Both the position numbers and the translations under genes were made by a program. From positions 62,001-126,000 of the forward strand of contig NZ_VJOO01000005.1 in assembly GCF_007556755.1 (NCBI RefSeq): a DNA stretch of 64,000 nt. The letters are read 5' to 3'. This document shows, in pieces, positions 53,379 through 62,636 of this stretch (the first letter of the stretch is position 1; every line of letters begins with the position of its first letter). Source of the DNA: Tepidimonas fonticaldi. GTDB taxonomy: Bacteria; Pseudomonadota; Gammaproteobacteria; Burkholderiales; Burkholderiaceae_C. A model generated the notes under the pieces. The model had not been told where the DNA came from. It saw only the letters and a list, made by a program, of their open reading frames with translations, and ran no database searches.

Positions 53379-53420
53379 CCCTATACTGCCAACCTTGTCG
53401 ATGGCTATGGGGCCGACACC

Positions 53421-54692
53421 ATGAACAAGACGCTGTTGTGGGGCACGCGGGCGCTGGTGCTCGCGCTGGTCGGATGGGGTTTGAGTCTGCCGCCGCAGGC
53501 GGCGCATGCGGCGGCTGTGGCGGTGAGCGCCAAGGCGGACCGCGCAAAACCCCCGGCCAAGCCGCGGGCCAAGGCCGCCAAGGCCGCCAAGGCCGCGCCC
53601 CGCGCCAAACATCGGGTGCAACGCACGGGCGAGCGCCGCGCCGCATCGGCCCAGCCTGCGGCCCCCAAGGCGCAGGCGGCGCTTCCCGCCGCCGCGGCAC
53701 CGCGCGCGGCGGCCGCGCCCATGCCCCGGACACGCGCCACGCTGGTATCCGCTTCCGCCGGGGCGGCTGCGTTGTCGGGCGCGGCATACGCCTCCGCAGC
53801 GGCGGGAGGTGGGGCGGACGACATGCACGCGCTGTCGCTCGATCCGGTGCGCCTCAACTCCAACGCCGTGCTGGTCGTGGACCGCGACACCAACGCGGTG
53901 CTGGTCGGCAAAAACGACGCGGCGGTGCTGCCCATCGCGTCGCTGACCAAACTGATGACCGGGCTGGTGATCGCCGACGCGGGCCTGCCGATGGATGAAA
54001 TCCTCACCATCACGGCGGACGACGTCGATCGCCTCAAGGGCAGCGGATCGCGCCTGGCGGTGGGCACGCGCCTGTCGCGGGCCGAGGCCCTGCATCTGGC
54101 CCTCATGTCCAGCGAGAACCGTGCGGCCCATGCGCTGGGGCGGACCTATCCGGGGGGCATTCCGGCGTTCGTCGCGGCCATGAATCGCAAGGCGGCGGAG
54201 TTGGGCATGAGCGCCACCCGCTTCGTCGAGCCCACCGGCCTGTCCAGCGACAATCAGTCCAGCCCGCGCGATCTGGCGCGACTCGTGTCCGCCGCAGCCG
54301 AGCGCCCGGTGCTGCGCGAGCTGACCACATCGCCCGAGTACGAACTGGCCAGCGGCCGGCGCGTGGTGCATTACCGCAACAGCAACAAGCTGGTGCGCGA
54401 AAGCGAGTGGGACATCCTGCTGCAGAAGACCGGCTACATCCGCGAGGCCGGCCGCTGTGTCGCCATGCAGGTGCGGCTGGCGGGGCGCGACCTGATCATG
54501 GTGTTGATGGATGCCGCGGATTCGTCGGCGCGCTGGACGGATGCCGAGCGCTTGCTGCGCTGGCTGGAGCAGTCGTTGCTGCGTCCCGGGGCGGGCAAGC
54601 GCGAGGCGTTGATGCCGGAGCGCGTGTCGCAGCCGTGGGGCGCCATGGCGGACCCCGTGGCGGATCGTTGGACCGAACGCCTGCCGGGGTGA
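53421..54692 (+). CDS. pbpG: D-alanyl-D-alanine endopeptidase, PBP7 type
   Basis: Periplasmic serine peptidase (S11 family) that cuts peptidoglycan cross-bridges. The active-site motifs are S174-L-T-K177, S231-E-N233 and K336-T-G338. A signal peptide covers about 1-30 (cleavage near AHA). Residues about 30-130 are Ala/Lys/Pro-rich and low-complexity, then the catalytic domain. Length 423 exceeds E. coli PBP7 because of that linker. PBP7 rather than DacA type is inferred from the lack of a C-terminal amphipathic anchor. Confidence 0.88.
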   Translation: MNKTLLWGTRALVLALVGWGLSLPPQAAHAAAVAVSAKADRAKPPAKPRAKAAKAAKAAPRAKHRVQRTGERRAASAQPAAPKAQAALPAAAAPRAAAAPMPRTRATLVSASAGAAALSGAAYASAAAGGGADDMHALSLDPVRLNSNAVLVVDRDTNAVLVGKNDAAVLPIASLTKLMTGLVIADAGLPMDEILTITADDVDRLKGSGSRLAVGTRLSRAEALHLALMSSENRAAHALGRTYPGGIPAFVAAMNRKAAELGMSATRFVEPTGLSSDNQSSPRDLARLVSAAAERPVLRELTTSPEYELASGRRVVHYRNSNKLVRESEWDILLQKTGYIREAGRCVAMQVRLAGRDLIMVLMDAADSSARWTDAERLLRWLEQSLLRPGAGKREALMPERVSQPWGAMADPVADRWTERLPG

Positions 54693-54744
54693 GGCCTGTG
54701 GCGCCGCGCCGACGGGCAGGTCGGGATGATCGGGTGGGGGTTGA

Positions 54745-55530
54745 TCAGGCGCGCTCGCCGCGATAGCCGAGCGCGGCGCTGATTTCGGCCGCGGTGGCCT
54801 GGAGCTTGGGCAGCCAGCTCTCGTCGATGCGGTTGGCGGGGGCGGAGATGGACAGACCAGCCACCAGCCGCCCCTGATCGTCGTAGATGCCGGCGGCCAT
54901 GCAGCGCACGCCGGGCTCCAGTTCCTCGTTGTCGCGCGCCACCCCGAGTCGGCGGCACAGGGCCAGCTCTTTTTCCAGCACGGCCAGCTGGGTGATGCTG
55001 TTGGGGGTGTTGCCAGCCAGCCCGGTGCGGGTGGCGTAGGCGCGCAGGCGCTGCGGGTCCTCTTGCGCGAGGAACAGCTTGCCCACGGAGGTCAGATGCA
55101 GCGGCGCGCGCCCCCCGATGGCGCGCACCACCTGCATGCCCGAGCGCTCGCTGTAGGCGCGCTCGATGTAGACGATCTCGTCGCCCTGGCGCACGCTCAG
55201 GTTGACCGGCTGCTGGATTTGGCGGTGCAGCTCGCGCATCGGGCCGACGGCGACTTCGCGCACATCCAGACGCGCCTTGACGAGGTTGCCCAGCTCCAGC
55301 AGGCGCAGACCCAGCCGATACATGCCGGGTTCGGGGCGCTCCACGAAGCGGCCGATCGCCAGGTCGTTGAGGATGCGGTGGGCGGTGGAGGGGTGCAAAC
55401 CGGTTTCTTCGCCCAGCGTTTTGAGCGACACGGGATCCTCGTGCCGCGACAGAACGTCGAGCACGGCGAACATGCGCTCGAGCACCTGCACGCTGGGCCG
55501 TGGAGGGGGGCTGTCGTCCGTTTTGCGCAT
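54745..55530 (-). CDS. IclR-family transcriptional regulator
   Basis: 261-residue regulator with an N-terminal winged helix (about 14-75, TLGEETGLHPSTAHRILNDL) and a C-terminal IclR effector domain (RCMAAGIYDDQGRLVAGLSISAP). Its target is unknown; neither neighbour is an obvious catabolic gene. It is divergent from nothing and convergent with pbpG, so it may act elsewhere. Confidence 0.92.
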   Translation of the reverse strand: MRKTDDSPPPRPSVQVLERMFAVLDVLSRHEDPVSLKTLGEETGLHPSTAHRILNDLAIGRFVERPEPGMYRLGLRLLELGNLVKARLDVREVAVGPMRELHRQIQQPVNLSVRQGDEIVYIERAYSERSGMQVVRAIGGRAPLHLTSVGKLFLAQEDPQRLRAYATRTGLAGNTPNSITQLAVLEKELALCRRLGVARDNEELEPGVRCMAAGIYDDQGRLVAGLSISAPANRIDESWLPKLQATAAEISAALGYRGERA

Positions 55531-55588
55531 GAGACCGTCGTCGGAAATATCGACGGCCGATTTTACCAGATGAAATCAGGGCTCATCC

Positions 55589-56326
55589 TCACAGCGCCAG
55601 TTGCCAGCGGCCGTCCTGGTACAGCTCATGCGGGCGAAAGCGGACCTTGTAAGCCATCTTGGGGCTGTCGGCGATCCAATACCCCAGGTACACATAGGGC
55701 AGGTGCAGGCGGCGGGCCTGCTCGATTTGCCACAGCACACCGTAGGTGCCCAGCGAGCCGGGCCAGTCGGGGTCGTAGAACGTGTAGACCGCGGACAGGC
55801 CATCGTCGAGCAGGTCGATCAAGGACACCATCACCAGCCGGTCTGGGGTGTCGGCGTCACCGCGCGCCCAAAACTCCACCAGCCGCGAGTTGACGTGGCT
55901 TTGCAGCAGGAACTGGCTGTACTGCTCGACGTTGTCGTGGTCCATGCCGCCCCCCGCGTGGCGGCTGCGCTGGTAACGCAGGTACAGCGCGTAGTGCGCG
56001 GGCGAATAGCCCAGGCGCATGACCCGCGCGTGCAACGTGGCGTGTTCTCGCCAGGCGCGGCGCTGACTGCGGTTGGGGGCGAACTCTGCGGCGCGCACGC
56101 GCAAGGGGATGCACGCCTGGCAGCCGTCACAATAGGGCCGGTAGGTGAACAGGCCGCTGCGCCGAAACCCGCTGGCCACGAGGCGGGAGTAGGTCTCGCC
56201 CTGGATCAGGTGACTGGGGGTGGCCACCTGCGAGCGCGCCAGCCGCTGCGGCAGATAGCTGCACGGGTACGGCGCCGTGGCATAGAACTGCACGGCGGTC
56301 AGGGGCAGTTCGTGCAGGCGGGTCAC
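55589..56326 (-). CDS. bpt: Aspartate/glutamate leucyltransferase Bpt
   Basis: Transfers leucine from leucyl-tRNA to N-terminal Asp or Glu of proteins, marking them for ClpS-ClpAP. The N-terminal conserved segment has [14 protein letters not shown], and the motif [16 protein letters not shown] supplies the cysteines. It is 245 residues. The GTG start (56326) overlaps the aat stop, so the two N-degron transferases are coupled. Confidence 0.93.
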   Translation of the reverse strand: MTRLHELPLTAVQFYATAPYPCSYLPQRLARSQVATPSHLIQGETYSRLVASGFRRSGLFTYRPYCDGCQACIPLRVRAAEFAPNRSQRRAWREHATLHARVMRLGYSPAHYALYLRYQRSRHAGGGMDHDNVEQYSQFLLQSHVNSRLVEFWARGDADTPDRLVMVSLIDLLDDGLSAVYTFYDPDWPGSLGTYGVLWQIEQARRLHLPYVYLGYWIADSPKMAYKVRFRPHELYQDGRWQLAL

Positions 56327-57114
56327 GGGGGTGTCGAAGGGATGGTGGGGGGCAGCGGGTCCAGCGGCGCGTCAGGCCAAAGGCAGTTCCAGTATAGGCA
56401 ATCCCAGCGCCATGCGGGGGTGGGCGCATCGATGGCCTGACGAACCTCGTGCAAAAAACGGTCGCGCGATTCCTCGGCCGCCCCGAGCGATGCCAAATGG
56501 CGCGTGTTTTGCTGGCAATCGATCAAGGGCACGCCCCAGGCGCGGCAGGCCGCCACCAGCGCCGCCAGGGCCATTTTGGAGGCGTCGGGGCGGTGGCTGA
56601 ACATCGATTCGCCAAACACCGCGCGCCCGATGTTGACCAGGTACAGACCGCCGACCAACTGGCCATCCCACCACGTCTCGACGCTGTGCGCGTGGCCGGC
56701 GCGGTGCAGCCCCCGGTAGGCAGCCTGCATCTCCGGGACGATCCAGGTGCCGTCCTGTCCGGGGCGCGGGGTGTGGGCGCAGGCGTCGATCACGGCGTCG
56801 AATGCGCTGTCCATGCGGATCTGCAGCCGCCCCTGGCGCAGCGCGGCGCGCAGGGCCTTGCGCAGCGAATGGCTGAGGTGAAAGCGCGAGGGCCGCAGCA
56901 CCATGCGCGGGTCGGGGCTCCACCACAGGATGGGCTGCCCCTCGCCGTACCATGGGAACACCCCGTGGCGGTACGCTTGCAGCAGGGTCGGGGTGTCCAG
57001 CGCGCCGCCGGCCGCGAGCAGTCCCGGGATGGGGTCCCGTCGCCCCCAGGCGCGCTCCGCGGGCGGAAAAGGGTCGCCAGGATCCAGCCAAGGCAGCGGG
57101 CGGGGGGTGCTCAT
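56323..57114 (-). CDS. aat: Leucyl/phenylalanyl-tRNA-protein transferase
   Basis: Adds Leu or Phe to N-terminal Lys or Arg, the primary step of the bacterial N-degron pathway. Motifs [23 protein letters not shown] and [20 protein letters not shown] (each quoted in part) are diagnostic. It is 263 residues from ATG 57114, which shares a base with the nth stop (TGATG). Confidence 0.95.
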   Translation of the reverse strand: MSTPRPLPWLDPGDPFPPAERAWGRRDPIPGLLAAGGALDTPTLLQAYRHGVFPWYGEGQPILWWSPDPRMVLRPSRFHLSHSLRKALRAALRQGRLQIRMDSAFDAVIDACAHTPRPGQDGTWIVPEMQAAYRGLHRAGHAHSVETWWDGQLVGGLYLVNIGRAVFGESMFSHRPDASKMALAALVAACRAWGVPLIDCQQNTRHLASLGAAEESRDRFLHEVRQAIDAPTPAWRWDCLYWNCLWPDAPLDPLPPTIPSTPP

Positions 57115-57794
57115 CAGGGGGCGGTTCGGGCCCGACGCGGGTGACGGGGCTGGGTCGATGCTGTTGTCTGGGCCTTGGCGTGGTCGCACCACGCTGCCAC
57201 CGGGCACGCGCCGCACTTCGGCGCGCGCGCGGTGCAGGTGTAGCGGCCGTGCAGGATCAGCCAGTGGTGCGCGTCGCGCAAAAAGCGCGCCGGCACCCGC
57301 TGCAGCAGTCCCCGCTCGACCTGCAGCGGCGTCTTGCCGGGGGCCAGCCCCGTGCGGTTGGCCACGCGGAAGATGTGCGTGTCCACCGCCATCGTCGGCT
57401 CGCCGAAGGCGACGTTGAGCACCACGTTGGCGGTCTTGCGGCCGACGCCGGGCAGCGCTTCCAGCTCCTCGCGGCGGCGCGGCACCTCGCCGCCATGGCG
57501 TTCCAGCAGCAGGCGGCAGGTCTCGAGGACGTGGCGCGCCTTGCTGCGGTACAGCCCGATGGTGCGGATGTGGCTTTCCAGCCCCTCCTGCCCCAGCGCG
57601 AGGATGGCCTGCGGCGTGTTGGCGATGGGGAACAGCCGCCGCGTGGCCTGGTTGACGCTGCGGTCGGTGGCCTGGGCGCTCAGCATCACGGCCACGAGCA
57701 GCTCGAACACGCTCGTATACTCGAGCTCGGTTTGCGGCTCGGGCCGCTCGGCCTGCAGGGCCGAGAAAAAGGCTTCGATGTCGCGCGGTTTCAT
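57114..57794 (-). CDS. nth: Endonuclease III
   Basis: DNA glycosylase/AP lyase for oxidised pyrimidines in base excision repair. The helix-hairpin-helix motif LPGVGRKTANVVL holds catalytic K120, and D138 is in the VDTHIFRV segment. The C-terminal [4Fe-4S] motif is C-x6-C-x2-C-x5-C. It is 226 residues from ATG 57794; a longer in-frame start has no family similarity. Stop and aat start share one base. Confidence 0.96.
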   Translation of the reverse strand: MKPRDIEAFFSALQAERPEPQTELEYTSVFELLVAVMLSAQATDRSVNQATRRLFPIANTPQAILALGQEGLESHIRTIGLYRSKARHVLETCRLLLERHGGEVPRRREELEALPGVGRKTANVVLNVAFGEPTMAVDTHIFRVANRTGLAPGKTPLQVERGLLQRVPARFLRDAHHWLILHGRYTCTARAPKCGACPVAAWCDHAKAQTTASTQPRHPRRARTAP

Positions 57795-57868
57795 CACGGG
57801 TCCGTGGCGCTTGAGGCCCCCAGGTGGCGGGGTGCTGCGGATGCGCATTTTCTCCTGAAGGATACGCG

Positions 57869-59089
57869 ATGACGGATGACGCGCCCGCCTCCCCGGTGCG
57901 GCTGGCCGAGCGGCTGGCCTACGTCGAGACCTCGGCGATCCGGGAACTGTTCAAGCTGCTGGGCAAGCCCGGCATCATCAGCTTCGCCGGCGGCTTTCCG
58001 GATGCGGCGCTGTTCGACGTCGACGGCATCCGCGAGGCGACGCTGGCGGCGCTTGCCGCCAACCCCGGCGCGGCGCTGCAGTACGGCGCCACCGAGGGGT
58101 TTGATCCGCTGCGCGAGCAGCTGGCGGCCTTCATGGCCGCCAAGGGCGCGCGCGGCGTGGCGCCCACCGACCTGATCGTGACCACCGGCAGCCAGCAGGC
58201 GCTGGACCTGATCGGCAAGACGCTCGTCTCGCCGGGTGACACGGTGATCGTCGAGGCACCGACGTTCCTGGCCACCATCCAGTGCTTCCGCCTCTACGGC
58301 GCGCAGCTGCTGACGGTGCCGGTGGACGGGCAGGGCGCGGATGTCGGGGAGCTCGAGCGCCTGATCGAGCGGCACCGGCCAAAGTTCGTTTACCTCATCC
58401 CGACGTTCGGCAACCCGAGCGGCGCGCAGATGAGCCTGGAGCGCCGCCGCCGCGTGCTGGAGCTGGCGGTGCGCACGCGCACGCTGGTGGTGGAGGACGA
58501 TCCCTACGGCGATCTCTATTTCGACGCCCCGCCGCCGCCAAGCCTGCTGGCGCTGAGCCACGAGGTGCCGGGCAGCCGGGACTGCCTCGTGCACTGCGGA
58601 AGCCTGAGCAAGGTGCTCTCCCCAGGGCTGCGGATTGGCTGGATGGTGGCCCCGCCCGAGCTGCTGGCCAAGGCGACGATGTGCAAGCAGTTCAGCGATG
58701 CGCACACCAGCACCTTCGCGCAGGCCACCGCGGCGCAGTATCTGGCCAGCGGCCGCATGCCGGCGACGCTCGAGCGCGTGCGCAGCATCTACGCCCGCCG
58801 CGCCGCGGCGATGGTGGAGGCGCTGCGGCAGGAGTTGGGCGAGGCGATCGACTTCGTGCCGCCGCGCGGCGGGCTGTTCGTCTGGGCGCGGCTGACCGGC
58901 GCGGGCGGCAAGCCGGCGGACGGCGGCGAGCTCGCGCGCCGGGCGATCGAACAGGGCGTGGCCTTCGTGCCGGGGGCGCCGTTCTTCGCCCGCGACCCGG
59001 ATCCGGCGACGCTGCGGCTGAGCTTCGCGACGGTGGATGAGGAGCGCATCCGCGAGGGGGTGCGGCGGCTGGCGGTCGCCTTGGGCTGA
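57869..59089 (+). CDS. PLP-dependent aminotransferase, class I (2-aminoadipate/MocR-like clade)
   Basis: 406-residue fold-type I aminotransferase. The PLP-Lys is in the segment CGSLSKVLSPGLRIGW and the N-terminal FAGGFPDAALFD and QYGATEGFDPLR segments are typical of the LysN/2-aminoadipate transaminase group. No DNA-binding domain is fused. The substrate cannot be fixed; aromatic or branched-chain amino acids are possible. Divergent from nth by 74 bases. Confidence 0.88.
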   Translation: MTDDAPASPVRLAERLAYVETSAIRELFKLLGKPGIISFAGGFPDAALFDVDGIREATLAALAANPGAALQYGATEGFDPLREQLAAFMAAKGARGVAPTDLIVTTGSQQALDLIGKTLVSPGDTVIVEAPTFLATIQCFRLYGAQLLTVPVDGQGADVGELERLIERHRPKFVYLIPTFGNPSGAQMSLERRRRVLELAVRTRTLVVEDDPYGDLYFDAPPPPSLLALSHEVPGSRDCLVHCGSLSKVLSPGLRIGWMVAPPELLAKATMCKQFSDAHTSTFAQATAAQYLASGRMPATLERVRSIYARRAAAMVEALRQELGEAIDFVPPRGGLFVWARLTGAGGKPADGGELARRAIEQGVAFVPGAPFFARDPDPATLRLSFATVDEERIREGVRRLAVALG

Positions 59090-59102
59090 AAGGCGCTCGA
59101 GG

Positions 59103-59321
59103 GTGGTTCAGGCCATCTTCTTCAAGACCGTGGCCCTGGTGATCGGGGTCATGGCGTTATGGGCGGCGTCCATCGTGCTGGGGCGATGGCTGGGTGGTCG
59201 GTGGGCTCGCACTTCCGCCTCTCGGGATGCGCTGTCCAAACTCATCGCCCTGTTGATCTTCGCAGCCGCCGTCATCATCTTTCTGCGGGTCACCGCGCCA
59301 GCGTGGCCGCCCACAACCTGA
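59103..59321 (+). CDS. Small hypothetical membrane protein
   Basis: A 72-residue protein with two hydrophobic segments (about residues 6-25 and 44-63) and a basic RWLGGRWARTSASR loop between. GTG 59103 is preceded by GAAAGG (59089-59094), and it follows the aminotransferase by 13 bases, so co-transcription is likely. The 3' end overlaps the convergent TlpA-like gene by 32 bases. I do not recognise a family. Confidence 0.6.
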   Translation: MVQAIFFKTVALVIGVMALWAASIVLGRWLGGRWARTSASRDALSKLIALLIFAAAVIIFLRVTAPAWPPTT

Positions 59322-59829
59322 GCCGCATGCCGACGCCGGTGGTGTAGCCGACGGTGACGTGGCGCAGGCGGTCGCCGGCGTCCAGCACCGCGAACACCGG
59401 CACCGAGCGCCAGCCGTGCGCGGCGGCCAGGCGCCCGTCCGCGTCGAGCACCGTGACCCACGGCAGGCCGCGCTGCCGCAGGTAGGCGCGCACGGTGGCC
59501 GCATCGCCGCTGCGCGTGGCCAGCGTCACCACCGGCCGGTGGGCGGCCAGCGCGCTGACGGTGCCTTCCTCGGCGCGGCAGATGCCGCACCAGGTGGCCC
59601 AGACGTGCAGCGCCACGGGCGACCCCACGCCGGCGCCCAGCTGCGCGCGCAGGTCGGCCCAAGTGCCGCGGCCCTCGCTGCCGTCCGGCAGCAGCCACGC
59701 CAGCGTCCCTTCGGGCGCCCAGCGTTCTGGGGTGGCGCGCGTCAGCCACGCCTGCACCCCCAGGAAAACCCCGAGCGCCAGCGTCAGGGTGATCGAAGCT
59801 TCGCGTACAAAATGGCGGATGCGGCCCAT
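59290..59829 (-). CDS. Membrane-anchored TlpA/ResA-like thiol-disulfide protein
   Basis: 179-residue protein with an N-terminal signal anchor ([18 protein letters not shown]) and a thioredoxin fold with active site WCGIC in [13 protein letters not shown]. The later [14 protein letters not shown] strand contains the cis-Pro. It probably acts in the periplasm in cysteine reduction or cytochrome/copper-site assembly; no dsbD or ccm genes are nearby. ATG 59829 gives [12 protein letters not shown]. Confidence 0.82.
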   Translation of the reverse strand: MGRIRHFVREASITLTLALGVFLGVQAWLTRATPERWAPEGTLAWLLPDGSEGRGTWADLRAQLGAGVGSPVALHVWATWCGICRAEEGTVSALAAHRPVVTLATRSGDAATVRAYLRQRGLPWVTVLDADGRLAAAHGWRSVPVFAVLDAGDRLRHVTVGYTTGVGMRLRLWAATLAR

Positions 59830-59885
59830 GGCGCCATTGTGCCCGGGCACCCCCCACCGTATCCGACCCTCGAGGAGATCCCCCC

Positions 59886-61256
59886 GTGACGACGCCGACC
59901 AAGTTCCTGCTGCAGGAAAGCCAGATGCCCAAGTACTGGTACAACATCGCCGCGGACCTGCCGAAGGCCCCGCCGCCGGTGCTGCACCCGGGCACGCTGC
60001 AGCCGGTCGGCCCGGACGATCTGGCGCCGCTGTTCCCGATGGAGCTGATCCTGCAGGAGGTCAGCACCGAGCGCGAGATCGAGATCCCCGAGCCGGTGCG
60101 CGAGATCTACCGCCTCTGGCGGCCGAGCCCGCTGTTCCGGGCCCACCGGCTGGAGAAGGCGCTGGGCACGCCGGCCAAGATCTTCTACAAGTACGAGGGC
60201 GTCAGCCCCGCCGGCAGCCACAAGCCCAACACCGCGGTGCCGCAGGCGTTCTACAACGCGCAGGCCGGCACGAAGCGCCTGACGACCGAAACCGGCGCCG
60301 GGCAGTGGGGCACGTCGCTGTCGTTCGCGGGGCAGCTGTTCGGGCTGGAGGTGCTGGTGTTCCAGGTGCGCGTCAGCTACGACCAGAAGCCCTACCGCCG
60401 CGCGGTGATGGAGACCTACGGCGCGCGCTGCCTGCCGTCGCCGTCCACCGAGACGGAGTACGGCCGCCGCGTCCTGGCGCAGCGGCCGGACCACCCCGGC
60501 AGCCTCGGCATTGCGATCTCCGAGGCGGTGGAGCTGGCCGCGCAGCGAGACGACACCAAGTACGCGCTCGGCTCGGTGCTCAACCATGTGCTGCTGCACC
60601 AGACCGTGATCGGGCTGGAAGCGATGGAGCAGCTGCAGATGGCCGACGCCTGGCCGGACGTGATCGTCGGCGCCACCGGCGGCGGCAGCAACTTCGCCGG
60701 CATCGCCTTCCCGTTCATCGGCCACGGGCTGCGCGGCGGGGCGCGGCCGCGCATCGTGGCGGTGGAGCCGGCCGCCTGCCCGTCGCTGACGCGCGGCAAA
60801 TATGCCTACGACTTCGGCGACACGGCGCACCTGACGCCGCTGACCAAGATGCATACGCTCGGCTCGACCTTCACGCCGCCGCCGTTCCACGCCGGCGGGC
60901 TGCGCTACCACGGCATGGCGCCGCTGGTGTCGCACCTGAAGGAGCTGGGCCTGATCGAGGCGGTGGCCTACACGCAGACGCAGTGCTTCGAGGCCGGTGT
61001 GCTGTTCGCGCGCAGTGAGGGCATCGTGCCGGCGCCAGAGGCCAACCACGCCGTCAAGGGCGCGATCGAGGAGGCGCTGCGCTGCAAGCGCGAGGGCCGG
61101 AGCGAGACGATCCTGTTCAACCTGTGCGGCCACGGCCACTTCGACATGGCCGCGTACCAGAAATACTTCGCCGGCGAGCTCAAGGACGAGACCTACGACG
61201 AGCGCGAGCTGGCGATGGCGTTGTCGGGCCTGCCGAGCGTGCCGGAGCCGGTTTGA
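59886..61256 (+). CDS. TrpB-like PLP synthase, TrpB2 type
   Basis: 456-residue fold-type II PLP enzyme of the TrpB2 (TrpEb_2) group. Schiff-base K113 is in the AGSHKPN motif (canonical TrpB has AHK), E135 is in the TETGAGQWG motif, and phosphate-binding GGGSN is in the [11 protein letters not shown] segment. TrpB2 enzymes typically work without TrpA and make tryptophan from indole; an archaeal member prefers O-phosphoserine over serine. GTG 59886 has GAGGAG 8 bases upstream. No trpA is adjacent, but serB lies convergent. Confidence 0.9.
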   Translation: MTTPTKFLLQESQMPKYWYNIAADLPKAPPPVLHPGTLQPVGPDDLAPLFPMELILQEVSTEREIEIPEPVREIYRLWRPSPLFRAHRLEKALGTPAKIFYKYEGVSPAGSHKPNTAVPQAFYNAQAGTKRLTTETGAGQWGTSLSFAGQLFGLEVLVFQVRVSYDQKPYRRAVMETYGARCLPSPSTETEYGRRVLAQRPDHPGSLGIAISEAVELAAQRDDTKYALGSVLNHVLLHQTVIGLEAMEQLQMADAWPDVIVGATGGGSNFAGIAFPFIGHGLRGGARPRIVAVEPAACPSLTRGKYAYDFGDTAHLTPLTKMHTLGSTFTPPPFHAGGLRYHGMAPLVSHLKELGLIEAVAYTQTQCFEAGVLFARSEGIVPAPEANHAVKGAIEEALRCKREGRSETILFNLCGHGHFDMAAYQKYFAGELKDETYDERELAMALSGLPSVPEPV

Positions 61257-61297
61257 GAAAGGCGTGGGTTGGCATCCGATGGAAATGGTTTGGTTGC

Positions 61298-62014
61298 TCA
61301 GGGCCGCACGACCTCCAGCAGCCGGTCCAGCCCGCCCATGTCGATGGCGACGTGGGCCTGCTGGCGCACCTTCGGCTTGGCGCGGTAGGCCACCGCCAGG
61401 CCGGCGGCGGCCATCATCTCCAGGTCGTTGGCGCCGTCGCCCATCGCGATGGCCTGCTCGGGCGTGCAGCCGATCAGGTCGCACGCCTGCAGCAGCGTGC
61501 GGCGCTTCTCGGCGCCGTCGCAGATGTCGCCCCAGTGCTGGTCCAGCAGCCGCCCGGTCAGGCGGCCGTCGACGATTTCCAGTTTGTTGCTGCGCGCGAA
61601 GTCCAGCGCCAGCCGCTCGCGCAGCCGGTCGGTGAAGAAGGTGAAGCCCCCGCTGACCAGCAGCACCTTGAGCCCCGCCCCCTTGCACGCCAGCACCAGC
61701 TCGGCCGCGCCGGGGTTGAGCTGGAGGCGCTGGCGGTAGACGTCCTCCAGGTGCTGCACCGGCACGCCGGCCAGCAGCGCCACGCGGCGGCGCAGGCTTT
61801 CCTTGTAGTCGGCGATCTCGCCGCGCATGGCGGCTTCGGTGATGGCGGCGACCTCGGCCTTGCGCCCGGCGGCATCCGCAATCTCGTCCACGCACTCGAT
61901 GTTGATCAGCGTGGAGTCCATGTCGAAGGCGATCAGCTTGAAGTCGCGCAGACGCAGCGGCGGCGCGATGCCCCGCACCGCGAGGCCGGGGGCGATGTCG
62001 GTCAGTGGGGTCAT
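61298..62014 (-). CDS. serB: Phosphoserine phosphatase
   Basis: HAD-superfamily enzyme making serine in the last step of its synthesis. Nucleophile D31 and D33 are in the FDMDSTLI motif, and GDGANDLEMM supplies the Mg2+ site. It is 238 residues. ATG 62014 overlaps the stop of the toxin gene (ATGA), so serB is the third gene of a coupled toxin-antitoxin-serB unit. Confidence 0.95.
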   Translation of the reverse strand: MTPLTDIAPGLAVRGIAPPLRLRDFKLIAFDMDSTLINIECVDEIADAAGRKAEVAAITEAAMRGEIADYKESLRRRVALLAGVPVQHLEDVYRQRLQLNPGAAELVLACKGAGLKVLLVSGGFTFFTDRLRERLALDFARSNKLEIVDGRLTGRLLDQHWGDICDGAEKRRTLLQACDLIGCTPEQAIAMGDGANDLEMMAAAGLAVAYRAKPKVRQQAHVAIDMGGLDRLLEVVRP

Positions 62015-62370
62015 GGTGGGGTTGGTTCGTGGACGATCCAGTGGGCCAGCCGCTGGCGCATGCGATCCAGCCGCGCGGGCGCGACGGCACCCAGGGCGCC
62101 CGCCAGCGTGGCCCCCTCGACCACCGCCAGCCGCGACAGCCGTGCCACGCTCGGGGCCTTCAGGCCGGTGTCGGCAAAGTCCGGGTCGGTGGGCAGGATC
62201 GGTTCATCCAGATCCGGCTCGGCCTGGTGCAGGCGGGAGGTGACCATGCAGACCAGCCAGTCGTCGAAGCGGCTGGAGGCGCGGCGCAGCAGCACAACGG
62301 GCCGTAGCTTGCCGGGGGTGAGGTCGGTCTGGGCAAGGCGCAGCAGGGCGACCTGACCAGGTCGCTTCAT
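62011..62370 (-). CDS. MazF/PemK-like toxin
   Basis: 119-residue protein resembling PemK/MazF endoribonucleases: N-terminal PGQVALLRLAQTD and KLRPVVLLRR match the SH3-like first strands with the conserved KxRP element. It would cut mRNA when unbound. ATG 62370 overlaps the upstream antitoxin-like gene, and its stop overlaps serB. Activity is inferred from fold and context only. Confidence 0.78.
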   Translation of the reverse strand: MKRPGQVALLRLAQTDLTPGKLRPVVLLRRASSRFDDWLVCMVTSRLHQAEPDLDEPILPTDPDFADTGLKAPSVARLSRLAVVEGATLAGALGAVAPARLDRMRQRLAHWIVHEPTPP

Positions 62371-62591
62371 GCCCAGCGTTCCCGAAGGTCGCGCTCGTCG
62401 TATGCGACGGGGTCATCGTCGATCGCCGCCAGCTGGGCCAGGATGTTTTGGTCGGCCTCGCTCCAGTCTGCGACCATCGACTGATGCCGTGTGAGAAGAA
62501 ATTCGACGAAATCGACGACCTCCGCCTGCGCGTCGGCGGGCAGCGTCTGGAACCGCTCCAGCAGTCGATCGGCAAGGGTGGTCATGGTCAT
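62367..62591 (-). CDS. DUF2281-like antitoxin
   Basis: 74-residue acidic protein. Residues about 3-30 (TLADRLLERFQTLPADAQAE) resemble DUF2281, a domain found in antitoxins beside PemK/MazF or RelE toxins. The remainder is Asp/Glu-rich (AIDDDPVAYDERDL). ATG 62591 is used; an ATG 2 codons later is possible. The leader upstream is AT-rich for this genome (TTGGATATGGAAATT on the plus strand). Confidence 0.7.
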   Translation of the reverse strand: MTMTTLADRLLERFQTLPADAQAEVVDFVEFLLTRHQSMVADWSEADQNILAQLAAIDDDPVAYDERDLRERWA

Positions 62592-62636
62592 CACGCCCAA
62601 GGTATTGGATATGGAAATTCTACTGGGCATAAGGCA

